A stretch of 64,000 bases of DNA from Arthrobacter sp. AL12 (GTDB taxonomy: Bacteria > Actinomycetota > Actinomycetes > Actinomycetales > Micrococcaceae): NCBI RefSeq assembly GCF_029960645.1, contig NZ_JASBQY010000010.1, forward strand, positions 62,001 to 126,000. Direction: 5' to 3'. Under the pieces are notes generated by a model, which was not told where the DNA came from, ran no database searches, and saw only the letters and a list, made by a program, of their open reading frames with translations. Both the position numbers and the translations under genes were made by a program. Positions 33,002 through 41,543 of this stretch are shown here, in pieces (within the stretch, counting starts at the first letter, position 1; each line of letters opens with the position of its first letter).

Positions 33002-33307
33002 TTACTCAGCAACGACCTTCTGTACTTCGGGGCGGGTGATCTTGGTGCGCATGATGGTCTCATTGAGGCTCAGCTGGCGGTCAAGTTCTTTGGCGGTAGC
33101 CGGCTCAGCGGTGAAGTTCACCACGGCGTAGATACCTTCAGTCTTCTTCTGGATTTCGTAAGCCAGGCGACGACGGCCCCAGATGTCAACCTTCTCGATG
33201 GTTCCACCATCGGTTGTGATGACGTTCAGGAACTTCTGAAGCGTTGGCTCAACGGTACGCTCTTCGACCTCGGGGTCGATGATTACCATCAATTCGTAAG
33301 GACGCAT
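33002..33307 (-). CDS. rpsF: Ribosomal protein bS6
   Basis: A 101-residue small-subunit protein. The [20 protein letters not shown] opening and [20 protein letters not shown] are diagnostic of S6. ATG 33307 is chosen as the normal N-terminus; a ggaggtggg ribosome binding site lies about 11 bases upstream. First gene of the operon with ssb, rpsR and rplI. Its leader can fold so that the ribosome binding site is paired; see the leader entry. Confidence 0.95.
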   Translation of the reverse strand: MRPYELMVIIDPEVEERTVEPTLQKFLNVITTDGGTIEKVDIWGRRRLAYEIQKKTEGIYAVVNFTAEPATAKELDRQLSLNETIMRTKITRPEVQKVVAE

Positions 33308-33310
33308 ATG

Positions 33311-33365
33311 TGAACCCACCTCCTTTGGGCTAAGCGGTTACGGCATTTCCGTAACAGGAGGTTCA
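33311..33365 (-). promoter_or_regulatory. rpsF leader: candidate S6:S18 autoregulatory RNA element
   Basis: In the transcript, tgaacctcc (33365-33357) can pair with ggaggtgggttca (33323-33311), leaving a two-base bulge and covering the ribosome binding site. Inside, gttacgg pairs with ccgtaac (33355-33349 with 33343-33337) round an aaatg loop, and ccgc follows at once. Many bacteria have an S6:S18-binding leader with a conserved CCG beside a hairpin in this very position, so this is a likely autoregulator. The comparison is from memory. Confidence 0.65.
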
Positions 33366-33548
33366 TTTGCGGTGCCATGTGCCCGCATCGCCCCCAGGAA
33401 CGGGGGCAGGGCGCAGCACAGACTTCAATAGCTTAGTGCATCGGCGGCCGATTCCGCGATTCCCAGCCTGCCCAGCGTAGGCACGGCCGGCAGGGCCCGG
33501 GAAGCGATGCCGGCCCCCAGGTGGACAACCCTGTGCCAAAATCGGGGG

Positions 33549-34232
33549 ATGAAGAAGGGTTCCCCGATCCGCGGCGACGCGCGGCCGGTCCGCCGCAGCC
33601 GGCTGCGCCTGGCGGTCATGCTACTCGCCGGTGTGCTCGCGGCCGCAGCGACCGGACTTGCAGGGCAGTGGGTGGAGGCCCCCGCTGTGGGCTGGGGCAG
33701 CGCCTCACTGACCTACGTCGCGTGGGTCTGGGTGGCGGTCGGCCGCTTCAGCCCTGCCGAGACCCGGGCACATGCCACTGTGGAGGATCCGTCCCGCAGC
33801 ATCACCGACCTGCTGATCCTGGCGGCCAACGTCGCCAGCCTCGGCGCGGTGGCCGCCGTCGTCGTCGATTCCCATGCCAGCGGCGGCGGGTCACGCTTTG
33901 GCGGCGGGCTCCTGGCCCTGGCGTCGGTGGCCCTGTCCTGGATGCTGGTGCAGACGCTGTTCACGCTGCGGTACGCCGAGCTCTACTACGGCACGGGCGG
34001 GAAAGCGGGGGCGGCGGTGGGCGGCATCGATTTCAACCAGGAACGGCCCCCGCAGTACACCGACTTCGCCTACCTCGCCACCAGCCTCGGCATGACATAC
34101 CAGGTCTCCGACACGGCCCTGCAGAACCACGGCATCCGGGCCGAAGCGCTCAAGCACAGCCTGCTGTCCTATCTCTTTGGCACCGTCATCCTGGCCACGA
34201 CGATCAGCCTCGTGATCAGCCTGGCGTTCTGA
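33549..34232 (+). CDS. DUF1345 membrane protein
   Basis: A 227-residue protein with five predicted helices and the DUF1345 pattern: LAVMLLAGVLAAAATGLAGQ, SASLTYVAWVWVAVGRFSPA, DLLILAANVASLGAVAAVVV, LLALASVALSWMLVQTLFTL and a C-terminal TVILATTISLVISLAF. RYAELYYGT and PPQYTDFAYLATSLGMTYQV are also typical. Function unknown. ATG 33549 is preceded by a weak site. It is divergent from the rpsF operon across about 240 bases and convergent with the aminopeptidase gene. Confidence 0.85.
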   Translation: MKKGSPIRGDARPVRRSRLRLAVMLLAGVLAAAATGLAGQWVEAPAVGWGSASLTYVAWVWVAVGRFSPAETRAHATVEDPSRSITDLLILAANVASLGAVAAVVVDSHASGGGSRFGGGLLALASVALSWMLVQTLFTLRYAELYYGTGGKAGAAVGGIDFNQERPPQYTDFAYLATSLGMTYQVSDTALQNHGIRAEALKHSLLSYLFGTVILATTISLVISLAF

Positions 34233-34236
34233 TCGT

Positions 34237-35547
34237 CTACGCGGACGTTTGGAAGAACAGTTCCGTCACCTTCGCGAGCCGGTAGGGGTCCTCCACGCCG
34301 CAGAGTTCACGGGCCGAGTGCATCGAGAGCAGGGGCACGCCGACGTCGACCGTCCGGATGCCGAGGCGGGTGGCGGTCAGCGGTCCGATCGTGGAGCCGC
34401 AGGGCATCACGTTGTTGGAGACGAATTCCTGGTACGGGATGCCGGCGTCCGCGCAGAGCCGCGCCCAAAGGGCAGCGCCGGGGGCGTCCGTGGCGTAGCG
34501 CTGGTTGGCGTTGATCTTCAGCAGCGGACCGCCGTTCAGGGCCGGCCGGTTGGCAGGATCGTGCCGTTCGGCGTAATTGGGGTGGACGGCATGCCCGGCG
34601 TCGGCGGACACACAGAACGATGCCGCGAAGGCCTGCCGCCGCTGGCTCGCCGAGGCGCCCAGGCCATCGGAGATACGCACCAGCACGTCCTCGAGGATGG
34701 GCCCGCTCGCGCCGGACCGGGAGGCGGAGCCGATTTCCTCGTGGTCGAACGCGGCCAGCACTGCAATCGGCGCCCCGGCCGGCAGCGGCGCGGCGGAGTG
34801 GGCGATCAGCGCGGTGAGCCCGGCATGGGTGGCCGACAGGTTATCCAGCCGGCCGGAGGCGAAGAACTCGCCCTTCGCGCCGAACACGGCAGGGGCCTGG
34901 GTGTCCGCGATGACGACGTCGTAGCCGCCGATCAGAGCAGCGTCCACGTCCGCGCCGGCAACCCGGTCCGCCAGCAGTCCCAGCAGGTCCTCGCCGGCCG
35001 GGTCGCCGAGGCCGTAGACCGGGTTCATGTGCTGCTGCTTGTCCAGGGCCAGTCCGTCGTTCACGGCGCGGTCCAGGTGGATGGCCAGCTGCGGGAAACG
35101 CAGCAGCGGCCCGGTGGCGGTGAGGTGCTGGGTGCCGTCCCGCATCACCAGGCGCCCGGCGAGCTGCAGTTCGCGGTCCAGCCAGGAGTTGAGCAACGGG
35201 CCGCCATAGACCTCGACGCCGGCCTGCAGCCAGCCGAACTTGCCGGTGGTGGGCCTGGGCTTGAGCTTGAACGACGGCGAATCGGTGTGGGCGCCCAGGA
35301 TATTAAAGCCGGTCGTGGGACCGGCGGTTTCCGGTGTCACCCAGGCGATGATCGCCCCGTCGCGGACCACGTAGAACTTCCCCGTCCCGGCGGTCCCGGG
35401 CCAAGACTGCAGCTCGTCGAGGGCGGTGAACCCTGCACGGTCCAGCCGCCGGGCGGCCTCGTGGACGGCATGGAAGCTCGACGGCGACTCGGTGACGTAC
35501 GCGCCGAGGTCCTGGATGTGGGCTGCGGCGTTGGGCTCTGAAGGCAT
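34237..35547 (-). CDS. M18-family aminopeptidase
   Basis: A 436-residue dinuclear metallopeptidase (aspartyl aminopeptidase/LAP4 type). The opening LGAYVTESPSSFHAVHEAAR is usual, ILGAHTDSPSFKLKPRP has the first metal histidine and aspartate, DLTTFDHEEIGS-type sequence AAFDHEEIGSASRSGA supplies glutamates, and GVPLLSMHSARELCGVEDPY carries the last histidine. It frees N-terminal residues from peptides in the cytoplasm. ATG 35547 begins MPSEPNAAAHIQDLG. It is convergent with the DUF1345 gene and follows the broken dioxygenase on the same strand. Confidence 0.92.
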   Translation of the reverse strand: MPSEPNAAAHIQDLGAYVTESPSSFHAVHEAARRLDRAGFTALDELQSWPGTAGTGKFYVVRDGAIIAWVTPETAGPTTGFNILGAHTDSPSFKLKPRPTTGKFGWLQAGVEVYGGPLLNSWLDRELQLAGRLVMRDGTQHLTATGPLLRFPQLAIHLDRAVNDGLALDKQQHMNPVYGLGDPAGEDLLGLLADRVAGADVDAALIGGYDVVIADTQAPAVFGAKGEFFASGRLDNLSATHAGLTALIAHSAAPLPAGAPIAVLAAFDHEEIGSASRSGASGPILEDVLVRISDGLGASASQRRQAFAASFCVSADAGHAVHPNYAERHDPANRPALNGGPLLKINANQRYATDAPGAALWARLCADAGIPYQEFVSNNVMPCGSTIGPLTATRLGIRTVDVGVPLLSMHSARELCGVEDPYRLAKVTELFFQTSA

Positions 35548-35587
35548 GGCTCCGAGTCTAGCGCCGTGCCGTGGGGCGGACGGGTTG

Positions 35588-36509
35588 CTACACGGTGACG
35601 TTGAGGCCCGCCGTGTACCCGCCGGACACCGATCCGGACATCGTGGCGAGCTGGTAGATGCCGCCGTCGTCGCCGAAGACGTTGTCCGACGTCGGTTGGT
35701 CCGGGGGAAGTTCCGGGCGCTGGATTCGTAGCCTGCCGAGGCGTAGACCTCCCTGCAGGCGGCGTCCGTCAGGGCGATCTGGGACACGGCGAGGACCTGC
35801 CCGGCCGCCGTCGCATTGTCCATCGACTCGAAGACTTCGAAGTGGATGTGCGGCCAGCGGCCGCTGTAGGCCCGGGAAAGGTGGTCTGGAAGGTGACCTG
35901 GCCGCTGGCGTCGGCCTGCTGGACGCCGCGGAGGTAGTTTTCGTTCTTGAGTCCGGCGTCGTACATGGAGTACTTGCCGTCCTTGTCGCAGTGCCAGGCG
36001 GGACCGGCGGCCCCTGCCAGCGGGACGCAGCCGCTGGCGTTGTCGAGCAGGGTCAGCGTGACGGTGAGCGGCACGCCGCCGGCCCGCGTGCTGGAGGTGC
36101 CGAAGCTGAAGGTGATATTCTGCCGGACCACACCCAGGCCGCCAGGACGTTGGGGCCGTGGAGCTGTCGCCGGGATAGGGACCGGCGGTTTCCTCCGGGA
36201 TTTCGACGCCGCATTCGGCGATCGCGCGGGTCAGGGTCGGCGAACGGAGGCTGAGGCTGAGGCTGAGGCGGAGGGTGTGCCGGTGGCCGCGGCGGTTCCG
36301 GACGATGCCGGCGTCGACCCCGCCGAGGCGGTGGCGGAGGCGGCACCCGTTGCCGAGCCGCCTGGGGTGCAGGCTGCCAGGGCGGCGGCCGTGCCGGCAC
36401 CGAGGAACATGCCCAGCGAACGGCGGCTCGTCAGGGTGGAGAGATCGAACTCCAGGCCGCGGTCGTGGTTGGGGTGCGGTTCATGCGGTGGCCGCCGGGA
36501 AAAGGTCAT
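35588..36509 (-). pseudogene. Intradiol ring-cleavage dioxygenase-like gene with at least five frameshifts
   Basis: The N-terminus (MTFSRRPPHEPHPNHDRG) has a Tat-like TSRRSLGMFLGAGTAAALAA signal in one frame, followed by an A/S-rich linker. The domain then continues in shifting frames: AECGVEIPEETAGPYPGD, VVRQNITFSFGTSSTRAGGV, GPAWHCDKDGKYSMYDAGL, YSGRWPHIHFEVFESMDNA and at the end SDNVFGDDGGIYQLATMSGS with a normal stop at 35588. At least five single-base indels (near 36240, 36180, 36145, 35880 and 35715) break it. The last gap is in a run of G/C. Order and content are complete, so it is a recent decay or sequence-error hotspot. Family: secreted catechol/protocatechuate-type dioxygenase. Confidence 0.75.
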
Positions 36510-36821
36510 GTGTCCATGGAAGCCCGGGGCACTATGCCCGGGCTAGGTCCGCTTTGTGAACCCGCTGTGGCTTGCGCGGTAGCGGCCCGGGTGCAGGCTG
36601 GCCGGGACATGCACCCCGCGGGCGCCCAAGGCTGGGCATGCTCCACCCGGCCCGGCGGACATGCCCTCCCCGCCGGACCAGAGCTGGACATGCTCCACCC
36701 GGCCCGGCGGACATGCCCTCCCCTGGCCGCGCCGAATGGGCATGATGCCATTATGTCCACTGCAGCGCGGCAGAGCTGGGCATGTCCCGTGGTGCGGAAG
36801 GACCGAGACCCGGGGAGCGAG
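36510..36821. other. Non-coding region with ggacatg-type repeats
   Basis: No gene is supported between the dioxygenase start and the amino acid permease stop. It holds two 41-bp copies 52 bases apart (see the repeat entry) and several extra ggrcatg/catgtcc motifs, for example at 36604, 36757 and 36779. Short frames here are repetitive and rich in P, R and A, with no codon pattern. Confidence 0.7.
36631..36723. repeat. Two 41-bp direct repeats in a 52-bp period
   Basis: gctgg(g/a)catgctccaccc followed by ggcccggcggacatgccctcccc occurs at 36631-36671 and 36683-36723 with one mismatch, separated by 11 bases. Each copy contains two catg sites about 25 bases apart. It is not coding on either strand. 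Confidence 0.85.
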
Positions 36822-38267
36822 CTACGACGCCGGGCCGGCACCTACAGTGGCCTCTTCCGCGGGCGCCCCGGTCGCGGAGTCAGCCGCGGAGCCGCCGTCG
36901 CCGATTGCCGCGGGCTTCCCGCCGTTCTTGCGGTAGCGCCAGAGGCCGATACCGACCACGACGGCGGCGAGAGCCAGGGAGAGCAGCAGCGACTCGCGGG
37001 TGGTATCCAGGACCACCATGCCGACCAGCAGCGCCACGATGCTGATGATGGCGACCCAGGTCAGGTAGGGAAACAGCCACATCTTCAACTGGAGGTCCTT
37101 GGCCGCGGCGCCCATCCGGCGGCGCAGGATCAGCTGCGAGCCGGCGATCACGAGCCAGACAAACAGGGCGATGGCGCCTGAGGTGTTGACCAGGAACAGG
37201 AACACGGTGTCCGGGGCGATGTAGTTCAGCCCGACGGTGATGAAGCCGACCACGGTGGAGGCCAGGACGGCGGCGGCGGGAACGCCGCGCTTGGAGATCC
37301 GCATCCAGGACCGCGGCGCGTCGCCGCGGCGGGAGAGCGAGAACAGCATCCGGCTGGCGGTGTACAGGCCGGAGTTGAGGCAGGACAGCACGGAGGTCAG
37401 CACCGCGATGTCCATGATGGTGCCGGCGCCGGGAATTCCGTAAAGCTCGATCACGGCAACGTACGGGCTCTTGGCCACGGACGCGGAGTTCCAGGGCAGG
37501 AGCGTGACCACGATCGCGATGGAGCCGATGTAGAAGACGAGGATGCGCCAGACGGTGGACTTCACGGCCTTCTTGACCGCATCGACGGGGTTTTCGGATT
37601 CACCGGCGGCAATGGTGGCGATTTCGGCACCGAAAAAGGAAAACACGACCACGAGGATGCCGGCCAGCACGGCGCCCGGCCCGTTGGGCATAAAGCCGCC
37701 GTTTTCCAGCAGGTTGCTTACCCCTGGGGCCGGAAGGCCCGGGATGAGGCCGAGGATTGCAGCGACGCCGAAAAGCAGGAACAGCACGATCGCCGCGACC
37801 TTGATGGAGGCGAACCAGAACTCGAACTCGCCAAAGGACTTCACCGAGCTCAGGTTGGTCAGGGTCAGCAGCACCATCAGCAGCAGCGCCCAGATCCACT
37901 GGTCGATCCCTGGCACCCAGCGGTGCATGATTGCCGCCCCCGCCGTGGCCTCGATGCCGAGCACAATGATCCAGAACCAGGCGTAGAGCCAGCCGATGCT
38001 GAACCCTGCCCAGCGGCCGAGGGCCTTGTCAGCGTAGGTTGAGAAGGATCCGGTTTCCGGGTTGGCTGCGGCCATTTCCCCCAGCATCCGCATGACCAAG
38101 ATGACCACGAGTCCTGCCGCCGCGTAGGCGACCAGGATGCCGGGGCCGGCCTGCTGGATCGCCGCGCCGGAGCCGACAAACAGGCCGGCACCGATCACGC
38201 CCGCGATGGCGATCATGGACAGATGCCGGGGTTTCAGTGATTTGGAGAGTTGCTGGTCAGCCTGCAT
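36822..38267 (-). CDS. APC-family amino acid permease
   Basis: A 481-residue transporter with twelve predicted helices, of the GABA/amino acid permease group. The opening LSKSLKPRHLSMIAIAGVIG, then AGLFVGSGAAIQQAGPGILV, is the classical APC start, with VFSFFGAEIATIAAGESENP near the middle. The C-terminus is a polar tail. ATG 38267 is preceded by aagga at about eight bases. It likely imports GABA or a related amino acid with H+. No catabolic partner is beside it. Confidence 0.88.
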   Translation of the reverse strand: MQADQQLSKSLKPRHLSMIAIAGVIGAGLFVGSGAAIQQAGPGILVAYAAAGLVVILVMRMLGEMAAANPETGSFSTYADKALGRWAGFSIGWLYAWFWIIVLGIEATAGAAIMHRWVPGIDQWIWALLLMVLLTLTNLSSVKSFGEFEFWFASIKVAAIVLFLLFGVAAILGLIPGLPAPGVSNLLENGGFMPNGPGAVLAGILVVVFSFFGAEIATIAAGESENPVDAVKKAVKSTVWRILVFYIGSIAIVVTLLPWNSASVAKSPYVAVIELYGIPGAGTIMDIAVLTSVLSCLNSGLYTASRMLFSLSRRGDAPRSWMRISKRGVPAAAVLASTVVGFITVGLNYIAPDTVFLFLVNTSGAIALFVWLVIAGSQLILRRRMGAAAKDLQLKMWLFPYLTWVAIISIVALLVGMVVLDTTRESLLLSLALAAVVVGIGLWRYRKNGGKPAAIGDGGSAADSATGAPAEEATVGAGPAS

Positions 38268-38524
38268 GAAGCGCCGTCCTTCGTGGATTGTGCGGGTCCG
38301 CGGGTAAATCATGAAAACTTGTGCGGCGGACCACATTGACGTTTCACCCTAGACCGGGCGGGGAAGCGCCTGTTCTGTGCAATCCCACAAATGACGCGTG
38401 GCCGTTCCGGGCATAAATCCAGCAAAGCGGCCTATAAAGCAAAGGAAGTTGCCTCACGGGCAATTCGGAAATGTGCCTGAAACCACTGCTTCGGACTCCC
38501 CGGCCGGCCAGCGGCTGGCCGGGC

Positions 38525-39292
38525 TCAGTAGTCCGGGTTGCTCGGCACCACCAGACCGGTCTCGTATGCGTACACCACGGCCTGGACCCGGTCGCGCAGA
38601 TGGAGCTTGGTGAGGATCCGGCGCACGTGGGTCTTGACGGTGGCTTCGGACAGGAAGTACCGGTGCGCGATCTCGGCATTGGACAGCCCCTCGGCCATCG
38701 CCCCGAGCATCTCGGTTTCGCGCGGGGTGAGGTCCTCCAGCAGCGGATCCCGGGCCGGGCGGACCCCCGCGGGAGTGCCGGACGCCTCCTGACCGGGAGC
38801 GCCGCCGCCGGCCGGGCCGTTGCCATCGCGGTTCCCGTTGCCCCGGACATACGTTTCGAGCAGCCGCCGGGTGATGCGCGGCGCCACCACGGCGTCACCG
38901 CTCGCCACAACCCGGACGGCGCTGATCAGTTCGGCCGGCGCGACGTCCTTGAGCAGGAACGCCGAAGCCCCGGCCTGGAGTCCGGCGAACGCGTATTCGT
39001 CCAGGTCAAAGGTGGTGAGGATGATGACCTTGGCGTGGGCCCCCGACTTGGTGATGGCCCGGGTGGCCTCGATCCCGTCCAGCACCGGCATCCGCACATC
39101 CATCAGCACCACGTCGGGCGCGAGTTCGCGGACCTGGCGGATCGCTTCGGCGCCGTCGGAGGCCTCGCCCACTATCCCCAGGTCGTCCTCGCCCTCCAGG
39201 ATCAGGCGGAAGCCCATCCTCAGGAGCGGCTGGTCATCCACCAGCAGGATGCGGATCGGTCCGGTGTCGCTCATCGGTTCCCCTTGACTCAT
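38525..39292 (-). CDS. NarL/LuxR-family response regulator
   Basis: A 255-residue two-component regulator. The receiver domain has acidic pocket IRILLVDDQPL and phosphoacceptor D65 in VVLMDVRMP, with the conserved lysine in FLLKDVAPAEL. A G/N-rich linker leads to the LuxR helix-turn-helix (LTPRETEMLGAMAEGLSNAE, YFLSEATVKTHVRRILTKLH). The ATG overlaps the kinase stop by four bases (ATGA); a second ATG 18 bases on has an aaggggaa ribosome binding site. It likely activates or represses the ABC exporter genes upstream in the same operon. Confidence 0.92.
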   Translation of the reverse strand: MSQGEPMSDTGPIRILLVDDQPLLRMGFRLILEGEDDLGIVGEASDGAEAIRQVRELAPDVVLMDVRMPVLDGIEATRAITKSGAHAKVIILTTFDLDEYAFAGLQAGASAFLLKDVAPAELISAVRVVASGDAVVAPRITRRLLETYVRGNGNRDGNGPAGGGAPGQEASGTPAGVRPARDPLLEDLTPRETEMLGAMAEGLSNAEIAHRYFLSEATVKTHVRRILTKLHLRDRVQAVVYAYETGLVVPSNPDY

Positions 39293-40614
39293 GTGCCCTT
39301 ACTTCCGTTGTCGCCGTTCCAGTGCAGCACGGCGTGGACGCGCCAGCCGCGCTCCTGGATCGGCCCTGCCTCCACGGTGCCTGCGTAGATTCGTGCGCGT
39401 TCCAGCATTCCGGCGAGGCCCCTGCCCGTCCCCACGGATCCGGGGGATTGCCGCGCAGCCGCCGCCGAGCCGCCGGCGTCGACGGTGCCCTTGCCGTCGT
39501 CGACGACGTCGATGGTGACCGTGGGCCCGTTCCGGGCCAAGGCCACATCCACCCGGCCCAGCGATCGGCCGTAGCGCAGCACATTCGTCAGGGATTCCTG
39601 CACGATCCGGTACACGGTCAGCTGGAACGCGGCGTTGTCCGGGAGCGATGGGCCGGTGTGCGTGTAGTGCACCGGGAGCCCCGCAGTGCGGAAGCCCTCC
39701 AGGAGATTGCCCAGATTGTCCCCGCCCGCGAGCGGTTCGCGCGGAGCCTGTACCGGGGCCGAGTCGTCGCGCAGCACGCCCAGGACGCGCCGCATGTCCG
39801 CCAGGGCGGTGCGGCCGGTGCGGGAGAGTTCCCCGAGGACCTCCGCAGCCCGGCCCGGGTCCTTCTTGACGACGACGGCGGCCCCGTCCGCAAGGCTGAC
39901 CATCACCGTGAGCGAATGCGCCACGACGTCGTGCATTTCGCGGGCGATGCGGTTGCGTTCGGTGACCGACCCGAGCTGCGCGGCCCTCGCGGCCCAGGCT
40001 GCGATCTCGTGCTCGTGCTCGCGCCGCTGCCGGACGGAGACGCCGAGCCCGGTGGCGATCACGGTGGAGAGGCTGATGCTCACGACGGCGGCGATGCTGG
40101 TGATCAGCTGGAAGTTCGCCGGCGTATTCACGCCCATGTCCGGCAGCCGCCCGTCGAGCGGACCGACTGCCAGCAGGAAGTACACGAACACCAGCGGTGC
40201 AGTCGCCGCTGCCAGGCACACCAGGGCGACCCGGCGGCTGCGTGCCGCCGCCACGGCGTAGAGCGCGAACCACAGTCCGGCGGAGACGTTGGACCCCCAC
40301 GGGTGGAGCAGGGTCACGCCCAGCTCGAGCACGGCGACGACGGCCACCACCCGGACGGGGTGGCTCCGCCGGAACACCAGCGCCGCCGCGGACAGCACGA
40401 GCAGCGCGGCGGCTGGCCACACTCCGTCGCGCACCGCCTCCGCCGCGGCGGGGGTCGCCAGCAGCAGGTAGCACGCGACGACCACGGCGTCCATGGCCCG
40501 CGGGTGCTGGAACAGGTAGCGCCGGAGGCGCCCCCGGCGGGGGGCGGTGATTTCAGCGAAGGACGCGTCAGCCTGGCCGGCCGGCGCGTCCTTCACGGGA
40601 ACTGCATCGATCAT
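39289..40614 (-). CDS. Sensor histidine kinase (HisKA_3, DesK/NarX type)
   Basis: A 441-residue membrane kinase. Five or six hydrophobic helices fill residues 40-190. The dimerisation and phosphoacceptor motif ERNRIAREMHDVVAHSLTVM carries H228, and the ATPase domain has NVLRYGRS (N box) and GRGLAGMLERARIY (G box). It phosphorylates the LuxR-type regulator directly downstream. No large sensor domain is seen outside; detection in the membrane is likely, as in BceS/LiaS-type systems. Gene pair is coupled by overlap. The kinase is 29 bases downstream of the ABC permease. Confidence 0.92.
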   Translation of the reverse strand: MIDAVPVKDAPAGQADASFAEITAPRRGRLRRYLFQHPRAMDAVVVACYLLLATPAAAEAVRDGVWPAAALLVLSAAALVFRRSHPVRVVAVVAVLELGVTLLHPWGSNVSAGLWFALYAVAAARSRRVALVCLAAATAPLVFVYFLLAVGPLDGRLPDMGVNTPANFQLITSIAAVVSISLSTVIATGLGVSVRQRREHEHEIAAWAARAAQLGSVTERNRIAREMHDVVAHSLTVMVSLADGAAVVVKKDPGRAAEVLGELSRTGRTALADMRRVLGVLRDDSAPVQAPREPLAGGDNLGNLLEGFRTAGLPVHYTHTGPSLPDNAAFQLTVYRIVQESLTNVLRYGRSLGRVDVALARNGPTVTIDVVDDGKGTVDAGGSAAAARQSPGSVGTGRGLAGMLERARIYAGTVEAGPIQERGWRVHAVLHWNGDNGSKGT

Positions 40615-40643
40615 GGTCTGAGCCTAGACGGTGGGCCGGGGGC

Positions 40644-41540
40644 CTAGACGTCCCGCTTTTTCAGCAACACGGCGGCCAGGACCACCGGGATGACGACCCA
40701 GGCGCCCAGCACCATCGCGGCCTGCCAGGCCTCCAGCGTGTCCGGGACGTGCTGCACGGCTGTCATCGGTTCGACCGTGTTTCCGGGCAGGTACTTGCGG
40801 GCCTCGACGAAGAAGTCGCCCGGGATCAGCTGGAAGGCGATCGGCGCCACGAAGAACAATCCGACGAGGCTCATGATGCCGCCGGCGGAATTGCGGATCA
40901 GCGAGCCCAGCGCCATGCCGATGGCAGCCACGGCGGCGACGTAGAGGCTGTTGACAAGCAGCATCTTCACCGACTGCGAGCTGGCGAGGTCCAGGTTGAG
41001 GTTGTAGTTGTCCAGGATCGGCAGCGACACCAGGCCGGCCAGATACACGGACGCGGCGGTGAGGACGAATGCCGTCACCATGACCACGAGGAGCTTCGCG
41101 GCGTACGCCGGGATCCGCTTGGGGACGGCCGCGAAGGTGGAGCGGGCCATGCCTGTGGTGAACTCGGAGCTCATCAGCAGCACCCCGAGCGAGCCCAGGA
41201 TCAGCTGGGCGAAGGCGATGCCGGAGGTGGGGACGCCGACGGCGAGGTCCCCGCCCTGGGCGGCGAAGGCGGCGGCAGCTTGCGGATCCGTGGCCGCGGC
41301 CTCGGAGAACTGTCCCGTTCCCCAGGCGGAGAGGGCACCGAAGCCCACCACGACCAGGACGGTGCAGCCCAGCAGGATCAGGGTGGACAGGAGCGTGCGG
41401 AACTTGATGAATTCGGAGTTCAGCACCCGGAAAAAGCTGGGGCCCGGGCCGGTGCTGGTGCCGGACATCCCGCCGGCCGGGGCGCCGCCGGTGCCGGCGT
41501 GTGCGCCCCGGCGGGAGGGGTCGAGAGTGGTTGAGCTCAT
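40644..41540 (-). CDS. ABC-2 type transporter permease
   Basis: A 298-residue permease with about six helices. The N-terminus FRVLNSEFIKFRTLLSTLIL and the sequence GVLLMSSEFTTGMARSTFAA are typical of single-permease exporters similar to those for lantibiotic or membrane-lipid stress. It ends VVIPVVLAAVLLKKRDV. It follows its ATPase by three bases and precedes the sensor kinase by 29, forming a four-gene operon. Confidence 0.88.
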   Translation of the reverse strand: MSSTTLDPSRRGAHAGTGGAPAGGMSGTSTGPGPSFFRVLNSEFIKFRTLLSTLILLGCTVLVVVGFGALSAWGTGQFSEAAATDPQAAAAFAAQGGDLAVGVPTSGIAFAQLILGSLGVLLMSSEFTTGMARSTFAAVPKRIPAYAAKLLVVMVTAFVLTAASVYLAGLVSLPILDNYNLNLDLASSQSVKMLLVNSLYVAAVAAIGMALGSLIRNSAGGIMSLVGLFFVAPIAFQLIPGDFFVEARKYLPGNTVEPMTAVQHVPDTLEAWQAAMVLGAWVVIPVVLAAVLLKKRDV

Positions 41541-41543
41541 GGC

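Noticed and set aside
36506..36841. Open frame of 111 codons on the minus strand over the repeat array
   Set aside because: The product repeats RRAGWSM and GRACPPGRVEHAQ because of the DNA repeats; no start signal and no recognisable fold.
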